Part shown: in pieces, positions 6,709-12,701 of the stretch
Numbering within the stretch: position 1 is the stretch's first letter
Layout of the letters: each line of letters opens with the position of its first letter
From: JANMZO01 sp031383405
GTDB taxonomy: Bacteria > Actinomycetota > Acidimicrobiia > Acidimicrobiales > JANYDT01
Assembly: GCA_031383405.1 (NCBI GenBank)
Contig: JANMZO010000294.1
Span: 1 to 12,701, forward strand
Length of the DNA stretch: 12,701 nt
Direction: 5' to 3'
Translations under genes and position numbers: made by a program
Notes under the pieces: generated by a model
The model's input: only the letters and a program-made list of their open reading frames with translations
Databases searched by the model: none
What the model was told of the DNA's origin: nothing

Positions 6709-9700
6709 CGATGATCTCGCTCACGCCCGTGCGGCTGCGTAACCACCTCCGGACGCCCGTCGTGCGCTCGGGGTACGCGCTGATCATAAGTTCACTTGTC
6801 ACTTCGGCTCTGGGCGCCGTCTACTGGTTCGTCGCGGCCCGACGCTACGACCCCGCCGCGGTGGGCATCGGCTCTTCGCTCGTCGCTGCAACAACGCTGC
6901 TTGCCGGTATGGCGAACCTCGGATTCAAGAACGGGCTGCTCCGGTTCATGCCGACGGCGGGTCACGGCTCCCATACGCTCATGTGGCGCAGCTACGCGCT
7001 CGCTGCGGGCTGCGCGGCAATTGCCGGCACGGTGTTCCTGATCGGAGTGAACGTCTGGGCGCCGCAACTCGGATTCCTCCGTGCCAGCGGCGTGTCGGTC
7101 GAGGCGTTCATCATCACACTGATGGCATGGGCGATCTTCGTGCTCCAGGACAGCGTTCTGGTCGGGATCGGGAAAGCCGGCTGGGTGCCGCTCGAAAACA
7201 CGGCGTTCTCACTCTTGAAGATCGCTGCACTCGTTGCGCTCGCGACCATCTCGTCGCAGTGGGGCATCTTTCTCTCCTGGGCGTTGCCGACGGTCGCACT
7301 GGTTGCGATAGTCAATGTGGCGATTGTTCGCCGCCTGCTGCCCGAGCATGCCGCCCGCCCGACCCTGGTGCCCCCAACCGGCTTCGGTGCCGTGTTGCGC
7401 TTCTCCCTGGCCGATCATGTCGCGGCCCTGCTGTGGTTGGCCACCGTGGACGGCCTAGCCCTCGTCGTGCTCGGACGCTCGGGTCCGTCCGATGCCGCGT
7501 TCTACTACCTCTCGGCCCAGATCGCCTACGGGCTCTACGTGCTGAGTGGATGCATCGGAGCCGCTCTGGTCGCGGAGGCGGCGCGAGAACCCACACGGCT
7601 GGCCGACCTCAACCAGCGTGCGGCACGGCAGGCGTTCGGTCTGGTCCTTCCTGCCACGGCAGCGGTCCTGGTGGCGGCCCCGCTGCTGCTGCGCATATTC
7701 GGCCAGGAGTACGAGCGCAACGCCACGCCGCTCCTCCGTCTCCTCGCACTATCGGCCATTCCGTACACCGTTACCTCCATCATCCTGAGCGGGGCGAGGG
7801 TGCGCAAGGCCATGCACGTCGTCATCGGTGGCCACGGAGCGATCTTCGTGGCGTGCGTCGGGCTTAGCGTCTTGTTGGAGGGTCGGTTCGGTTTGACAGG
7901 TGTGGGGGCCGGGATGGCCATCGGCCAGAGTCTCGTCGCTGTGTGTCTGCTGGCTGTTGCCGCGCTTCGTGATCACCGGCGGTGGAAGGCACGATGCGTC
8001 GCGAGGCTGGGTCAGATCCGCTGCGGCATACGTCGACTCCGCGTCGCGGCGGGGTTGACTGAGCGTCTGGCCGGACTCGGTTTGCCCCTAACCGGCACCG
8101 GCCAGGCGCGTCTGTTGTCAGCTGTGAACGATGTCGCCGTTGCTGAACTGGTCGGATTCGCCGGGTCCGACCCCGTCGTGGTCAAGATCGCCCGCAGCCG
8201 CAAGAGCATGCGGTCTTTGGCTGTGCACACCCGGACGCTTGAGACCTTGGAAGCTGATCGCAATCTACGGTCGTTCTTCAACGCATTTCCGCGCGTTCTC
8301 GACGCGGGAGTGCGCAACGGGGAACGCTACGTCGTCGAGAGCCGCCTCCCGGGCACTGCGTCGAGTACTTCCCTCCACGACCCTGAGAAGCGCCCTGCGG
8401 CCTTCCGTGCCGTCCATGCGGCCATGTCGAGCGTCCATCAGCCGACCGCTCACAGCGTCGTCGTCGATGAGCGACTGCTCGACCAATGGGTTCTCCATCC
8501 GCTTGCGTTGATCCAAACCGCGGTTGACGGTCGCTCGGACCGGTTCGCTGCGGGAATCGGTCTTCTCGCGTCGGAACTGTGCGAGGCATTGCGGTCGCGG
8601 GAACTCGCCGTTTCCAGGATCCATGGTGACCTCACGCCGGGCAACGTGCTCCTCGATGATGCCGGTGCAGAAGTAACCGGTCTTGTCGACTGGGAGTGTT
8701 CGACACCCGACGGGCTTCCGGGTTTCGACGCCGCCACGTTCGTCCTCGCTGCACGACGGGAACGTTCCGGCGAAGAACTCGGTCGGCTGGTTCTCGAAAT
8801 CGCCGGTGGTGGTGCACTTGATCAGGACGAGTCGGCGCTGTTTGCGTCGACCGTCTACGCCCACAGTGCACTCTCGACCCGTCATCTCGTGCTGCTCGCG
8901 TGGATTGGACACATCTCATCGAACCTGACGAAGTGTGACCGTTACGGACGCAACCGCCGTTGGCTGCGAAGGAACGTGCTCGACGTCCTGGAGGGTCTCA
9001 CGTTTGTGAGCAACGGCCCCGATCCGCAGCAGGCGGGTGATGCATCCGCCCTCCCGGTCACGCGTGCAACGAGCCCAACGCGCGCGACGCGCGCGTTCAC
9101 AGTCGTGCGTTCAGTCGGTGAGCGGGTTGGCGGCCTTTCAACCGCACTGACAGTCATGGCAGCTTCGGCCCTCTGGTTCGTCGGACTCCGAAGGGTCGAT
9201 CCCCGGAAGATGACCGATCTCGGTCTCGTTTCGATCGTGTCTCCATTCGCTTGGTTTGCCGTAGGAGTCGTGGCGGGGTCTTTCGTGTTCGCAGTCACCA
9301 GGCCGGTTATCCGGGAAAGGCGCCTTGCCACGCTCCTGATCGGATACATCGTGATGATCCACGGCGCCACTCCGGTTGCATACGGGACACTGCGGTATTC
9401 GTGGGCGTGGAAGCACATCGGCATTGTCGACTACATCGGCCGGCACGGCTCCGTCAAACCAGACATCAGCGCGCTTGACGTGTACCACAACTGGCCCGGG
9501 TTCTTCAGTGCCAATGCTTCGCTCGTGGACCTCGTCGGCGTCAAGAACGCAATCGTGTTCGCAATCTGGGCCCCCGTCGCCGTGAACCTGTTGACGATGG
9601 GCGCACTTCTCCTCCTGCTTCCGACGCTGATCCCCGACCGGCGCATCCTGTGGACCGCGGTATGGCTGTTCTTTCTCGCGAACTGGGTGGGCCAGGACTA

Positions 9701-10820
9701 CTTTGCGCCGCAGGCCATGGCCTATTTCCTGTACCTGGTCATCATCGCCATGGTGTTGCGACACTTCCGCCGTGTTCGCGGGGAACGGCGACACCGTCTC
9801 TTCGCCGTCGGACTCGCCGTACTGGCACTGATGGTGTCAGTGATCTCGAGCCATCAGCTCACGCCGGCGCTGATGCTCGCGGTTGTGATCGTGCTCACCC
9901 TCACGCGCCGCATCCGTGGAATCTGGTTGGCCGGGGCCGCAGTTGCCTGTCAGGTCCTGTGGCTGGCCGGCCCGGCGAGGGTGTTCACCGGTAAACAGGC
10001 ACGATCCCTCCTGGAATCGTTCGGTGCGCCCGTCGAGAACGCAGGCGCAACCCTGCGCCACACGGGTGCGATCAGAGGCGGGCATCAGGTCGTTTTGCTT
10101 GCCGGCCGTGCGATCGTGGTGTTCCTCGCATTATTGGCAATCGTTGGCGTCGTCGTCCGTTTTCGGCGCGGGTCGCGCGACCACATCGCGGTGTTCATGA
10201 TGGGCGCACCGGGGTCGCTTGTCTTCGCAAACGAATTCGGGGGCGAGATTCTCTTTCGCGCGTTCCTGTTCTCTGTTCCGTTTCTCGCGCTGTTCGCTGC
10301 ATCGGCCCTTCTCCCGGCGGGCGACGCCCAGCCCGGCCGGTTTCGAACCGGCGCTCTCGCCTGCACGTCCGCTGTGCTGATCTCGTTCTTCGCTCTCGCC
10401 CACTTCGGAAAAGACGACGCTTACCATTTTTCGAAGGAAGAGATCGCAGCTTCCACCTTTCTCGCCGACAACGCGGTCGAGCCGACCCTTTTGGTCGAAG
10501 GGACCGGCAACTACCCCGGGCGCTTCCTGAACTATGAGCGGTTCATTTTCGTGCCGATCGCCCTCGAGCCGCCCGAGAGCGTCAGAGCCCTCGTGAAGGA
10601 CCCGGCCGGTCGTCTGTCGGAATGGTTGGCTGAACCTCGCTATAAGCGCGCTTATGTTCTGATCACCCGCAGCCAGAAAGCTGACCTTGTTTCCGGCGGA
10701 CCGATCCTGGCCGACACGCTCGACCGGATTGAACGTTCTCTGCGCGGATCCCCAAAGTTCTCGATCGTGTTCGAGAACCGCGACGCGGTCATCTTCACGG
10801 CGGCAGCGGGTCAGCAGTGA
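6705..10820 (+). CDS. Tripartite fusion: Wzx-like flippase + APH-type kinase domain + GT-C-like polytopic membrane module
   Basis: 1371 aa in one uninterrupted frame from ATG 6705; the earlier in-frame ATG 6459 lies inside GH16. Residues 1-450 form a multi-TM transporter of the polysaccharide-export (Wzx/MATE) type: SGYALIISSLVTSALGAVYW, then Y-D-P-A-A-V-G and N-L-G-F near its second helix. Residues 451 to ~755 are a soluble kinase-like domain: K494 in VVVKIA, catalytic HGDLTPGN (H640, D642, N647) and VDWE (D662). A basic, low-complexity linker (~757-800) follows. Residues ~810-1236 are polytopic, with an acidic/aromatic loop containing HNWPGFF (H928), NWVGQDYFAPQ (993-1003) and SSHQLTP (H1050), like large actinobacterial GT-C/GT39-like hypotheticals. 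A ~135-aa C-terminal domain is predicted to be extracytoplasmic. Likely roles are export of the lipid-linked unit plus transfer or polymerisation; the kinase substrate is unknown. The order of modules is secure, the functions less so. Confidence 0.85.
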   Translation: MTMISLTPVRLRNHLRTPVVRSGYALIISSLVTSALGAVYWFVAARRYDPAAVGIGSSLVAATTLLAGMANLGFKNGLLRFMPTAGHGSHTLMWRSYALAAGCAAIAGTVFLIGVNVWAPQLGFLRASGVSVEAFIITLMAWAIFVLQDSVLVGIGKAGWVPLENTAFSLLKIAALVALATISSQWGIFLSWALPTVALVAIVNVAIVRRLLPEHAARPTLVPPTGFGAVLRFSLADHVAALLWLATVDGLALVVLGRSGPSDAAFYYLSAQIAYGLYVLSGCIGAALVAEAAREPTRLADLNQRAARQAFGLVLPATAAVLVAAPLLLRIFGQEYERNATPLLRLLALSAIPYTVTSIILSGARVRKAMHVVIGGHGAIFVACVGLSVLLEGRFGLTGVGAGMAIGQSLVAVCLLAVAALRDHRRWKARCVARLGQIRCGIRRLRVAAGLTERLAGLGLPLTGTGQARLLSAVNDVAVAELVGFAGSDPVVVKIARSRKSMRSLAVHTRTLETLEADRNLRSFFNAFPRVLDAGVRNGERYVVESRLPGTASSTSLHDPEKRPAAFRAVHAAMSSVHQPTAHSVVVDERLLDQWVLHPLALIQTAVDGRSDRFAAGIGLLASELCEALRSRELAVSRIHGDLTPGNVLLDDAGAEVTGLVDWECSTPDGLPGFDAATFVLAARRERSGEELGRLVLEIAGGGALDQDESALFASTVYAHSALSTRHLVLLAWIGHISSNLTKCDRYGRNRRWLRRNVLDVLEGLTFVSNGPDPQQAGDASALPVTRATSPTRATRAFTVVRSVGERVGGLSTALTVMAASALWFVGLRRVDPRKMTDLGLVSIVSPFAWFAVGVVAGSFVFAVTRPVIRERRLATLLIGYIVMIHGATPVAYGTLRYSWAWKHIGIVDYIGRHGSVKPDISALDVYHNWPGFFSANASLVDLVGVKNAIVFAIWAPVAVNLLTMGALLLLLPTLIPDRRILWTAVWLFFLANWVGQDYFAPQAMAYFLYLVIIAMVLRHFRRVRGERRHRLFAVGLAVLALMVSVISSHQLTPALMLAVVIVLTLTRRIRGIWLAGAAVACQVLWLAGPARVFTGKQARSLLESFGAPVENAGATLRHTGAIRGGHQVVLLAGRAIVVFLALLAIVGVVVRFRRGSRDHIAVFMMGAPGSLVFANEFGGEILFRAFLFSVPFLALFAASALLPAGDAQPGRFRTGALACTSAVLISFFALAHFGKDDAYHFSKEEIAASTFLADNAVEPTLLVEGTGNYPGRFLNYERFIFVPIALEPPESVRALVKDPAGRLSEWLAEPRYKRAYVLITRSQKADLVSGGPILADTLDRIERSLRGSPKFSIVFENRDAVIFTAAAGQQ
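9077..9097 (+). repeat. Perfect CG-rich palindrome in the second linker of the fusion gene
   Basis: AACGCGCGCG (9077-9086) is followed by one central A (9087) and its exact reverse complement (9088-9097). It sits in codons for PTRATRAF between the kinase domain and the third module. The alternating C/G run could form a cruciform, Z-DNA or a strong mRNA hairpin. No T-run follows, so it is not an intrinsic terminator. Confidence 0.85.
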
Positions 10821-12701
10821 TGGTGAAGCCCGTCCTCGTTCCGGCCGGTCTTGCTGCTTCCACCGTCTGTGCGGTGGCGAGCATTCAGCTTCGGGCACCG
10901 ATTCCGGTTCGCTTCACCGCGGTGCTCTTCGCACTCGTGCTGGTCCCGGGTCTGGCGGTCACCTACCGTGTGAATGCGTACCGTCGCCCCGACGACGCCA
11001 TCAAATCGGCCACGGCGCTCCCGTTCGCCTTCGGCATTGCATGGCTGGTGCTTGCCACCGAAGCCCTCCTGTACGCCCACTGGTGGAAGCCGGGAGCTCT
11101 GATTCCTGCGACCGCGGCGTTTGCCGCGCTGATGGTGGTCACGTCGGCATCGGGTGCCCATCTGCGTCGACGTGCATCCCGTGAACGGTTGTGGATCTGG
11201 GGTATCTCGGCGATCGGATCCTGGTTCATAGCGTTGCAGGCCTGGTCGATCTACCGCGCCCCCTACCGGATCGAGGAACTGGGGTCGATTCAGACTGCGT
11301 GGATCCGTGCCGAGAGTACGCCCGGCCGGCTCGGACGGGCGTCGGGATCGGCGATCTCGATCCTGCTCGAAGCAGTCGTCCCATTTCGACGGTCCACGTT
11401 CGGCACCCTTCTCGCGGCCCGATGGCTCGCCCTGGGTCTGTTCGGTTTCGCCATCGTGTTCGCCGCGTTGTGGGGTCGTTCCCTCGCCAAGGGGCCGAAC
11501 CTGGCATTGGCATTCGCCGCCATGGTGGGTGCCTCCAGCATTGTTCAGATCGACGTGCTGTCGGGGGTCACCGCGGTCTCCACCCCGCTACTTCTCGCCG
11601 CCGGAGTGTGTCTGGCCGGGCGGGGTCGGCTGAGCTGCCGCTTTGCTCTGGCTGGAGGACTCCTGACGCTCGGGGCCGTAAGTTCGCGTACCGGTTTCGG
11701 GGGCGCAATCGGACTCGGAATGTGGCTTGTCCTTGATGCACGATCGTGGCCAGCCATCCGAGGCGTGGCACGCAACCGGTTCGGCGCGCTCACTGCAGGT
11801 CTTCTCAGTACTTTGACCGTCGCGATCGTATGCTCGCGGATCTTTACGGTTCCCTTTCCCGTGTTGCACGGACATCCCGTTTCGCTTGCCAACGGAAAGA
11901 TTCCGGCGCTGCAGGCATGCGGATGGCTGGTTCTGTTGGCGACGGGCGCGCTCTTCGTCGATATCGCCGTTTCCCGTCCCACCCACTCACGTCGTCATCG
12001 GATCAACAGGCACCACGCTCCCCTGATAACCCTCATCGGCGCCGGAGTCGGAGCTTCGGTCGAAGGTCTCCCACTCCTACAGGTCGCGCCGCTGCTGCTG
12101 CTGCTGTCGATACTCAGCATCACGGGCCTCTTTTTTTCGCCCGATTCGGGGTTCGCCCGGTTCGTGCGGAGCCAGCGGGCTGTCAAGCCGGTTAGCGAAG
12201 TGGTGCCCCGGTCCCGCCTCACCTGGTTGGGACCCGTAGTGCTGGCGCTGCTTCTCGCCGGTCTCCAGACCGCCCGGGTGGCCAGTCTTTCCAACCGGCA
12301 GCAAACCAGTCAGATGGCGTACATCCTTGAACGGACCACCGCCCGCGATGCCGTTTACGATCCCTCGGGGGAAGTGGGGGTGCTGCGCCCCCGGGCTGAT
12401 CACAACGCGATCGGCCTTGCCGCGTTCGCGGTCGTTCCCGAAGGCGACACCGCCTGGGACCTGGAACTCCGTAAAACGCTGAATGCGGCCGGATTCACCC
12501 GAACAGCGCGGCCGGGCGTGTGGGCCCCAAGGCTGCAATGGTCCACGAACCAGCCGGTCGGCGTCGTTCCGGATCAGGGGCTGCAATGGTCCACGAACCA
12601 GCCGGTCGGCGTCGTTCCGGATCAGGGGCTGCAATGGTCCACGAACCAGCCGGTCGGCGTCGTTCCGGATCAGGGGCTGCAATGGTCCACGAACCAGCCG
12701 G
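10820..12701 (+). CDS. Large polytopic membrane protein, 3' end beyond the window
   Basis: The frame runs open from ATG 10820 (or GTG 10817, which overlaps the fusion gene's TGA) to the window edge: at least 627 aa with no stop. It begins MVKPVLVPAGLAAS, followed by about a dozen hydrophobic stretches, including FTAVLFALVLVPGLAV, ALPFAFGIAWLVLATEALL, ALGLFGFAIVFAALW, LLQVAPLLLLLSILSITGLF and WLGPVVLALLLAGLQ. After the last one (about residue 490) comes a soluble, probably extracytoplasmic tail (SQMAYILERTTARDAVYD onward) that runs into identical 16-residue repeats. The layout (multi-TM core plus extracytoplasmic C-terminal domain) parallels the third module of the preceding protein. This suggests a GT-C glycosyltransferase or Wzy-like polymerase, but I see no diagnostic motif and would call it a membrane protein of unknown function in glycan assembly. 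Confidence 0.8.
   Translation, partial: MVKPVLVPAGLAASTVCAVASIQLRAPIPVRFTAVLFALVLVPGLAVTYRVNAYRRPDDAIKSATALPFAFGIAWLVLATEALLYAHWWKPGALIPATAAFAALMVVTSASGAHLRRRASRERLWIWGISAIGSWFIALQAWSIYRAPYRIEELGSIQTAWIRAESTPGRLGRASGSAISILLEAVVPFRRSTFGTLLAARWLALGLFGFAIVFAALWGRSLAKGPNLALAFAAMVGASSIVQIDVLSGVTAVSTPLLLAAGVCLAGRGRLSCRFALAGGLLTLGAVSSRTGFGGAIGLGMWLVLDARSWPAIRGVARNRFGALTAGLLSTLTVAIVCSRIFTVPFPVLHGHPVSLANGKIPALQACGWLVLLATGALFVDIAVSRPTHSRRHRINRHHAPLITLIGAGVGASVEGLPLLQVAPLLLLLSILSITGLFFSPDSGFARFVRSQRAVKPVSEVVPRSRLTWLGPVVLALLLAGLQTARVASLSNRQQTSQMAYILERTTARDAVYDPSGEVGVLRPRADHNAIGLAAFAVVPEGDTAWDLELRKTLNAAGFTRTARPGVWAPRLQWSTNQPVGVVPDQGLQWSTNQPVGVVPDQGLQWSTNQPVGVVPDQGLQWSTNQP
12531..12701 (+). repeat. Perfect 48-bp in-frame tandem repeat (16-aa unit) at the window edge
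   Basis: Units start at CTG 12533, 12581, 12629 and 12677, the last cut after 25 nt. All copies are identical at the DNA level; two bases before the first unit (12531-12532) also match the period. Each unit encodes LQWSTNQPVGVVPDQG in the frame of the membrane protein. There is not a single substitution between copies, so this is either a very recent expansion or an assembly artefact at a contig end. Confidence 0.95.

Noticed and set aside
10642..10655. 14-bp perfect palindrome ATAAGCGCGCTTAT
   Set aside because: About one such palindrome is expected by chance in 12.7 kb; it lies in ordinary codons for YKRAY.
12077..12682. Minus-strand ORF of 201 aa with a perfect repeat QPLIRNDADRLVRGPL
   Set aside because: It is the antisense reading of the 48-bp repeat and of a + strand frame that codes a coherent membrane protein; no SD, and composition typical of shadow ORFs.

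Overview
The window reads as part of an actinobacterial exopolysaccharide (EPS) or cell-surface glycan locus. The DNA is GC-rich, GTG starts are common, and genes are joined by GTGA/ATGA stop-start overlaps. The secreted protein at the left edge carries Thr-rich ITTTTVP heptads, a linker style I associate with Acidimicrobiia. That lineage call is inference from style and composition; there is no rRNA or marker gene here. Every gene I can support lies on the + strand.

Layout: (1) 1-764 is the 3' end of a secreted protein: a homogeneous 21-bp tandem repeat coding for Thr-rich heptads, then a beta-sandwich (concanavalin A-like) domain. (2) 765-1082 is a non-coding gap with two small hairpins, a good sigma70-type promoter (TTGACA, 17-nt spacer, TTTGAT) and a clear Shine-Dalgarno (SD). 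(3) 1083 to the window end is one tightly packed cluster: a dolichyl-phosphate-mannose-synthase-like GT2; two more family-2 glycosyltransferases; a NodB-type polysaccharide deacetylase; a possible 66-aa small protein; a FemAB/BioF2-type GNAT acyltransferase; a secreted GH16 beta-glucanase; a 1371-aa protein that joins a Wzx-like flippase, an aminoglycoside-phosphotransferase-type kinase domain and a GT-C-like polytopic membrane module in one frame; and a second large polytopic membrane protein that runs off the right edge inside a perfect 48-bp tandem repeat.

Working model (inference): the three GT2 enzymes build a lipid-linked oligosaccharide at the cytoplasmic face. The deacetylase and the FemAB-like acyltransferase modify it. 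The flippase module translocates it. The GT-C-like membrane module and/or the last membrane protein polymerise or decorate it outside, and GH16 trims or remodels the product. No initiating phosphoglycosyltransferase, Wzc-type kinase or export porin is visible in the window.

The most unusual object is the flippase-kinase-membrane-transferase fusion, with apparently intact kinase motifs and a perfect 10-bp-arm CG palindrome in its second linker. Both edges of the window fall inside perfect in-frame tandem repeats, which suggests a short-read contig that broke at repeats, so copy numbers at both ends should be treated with caution.
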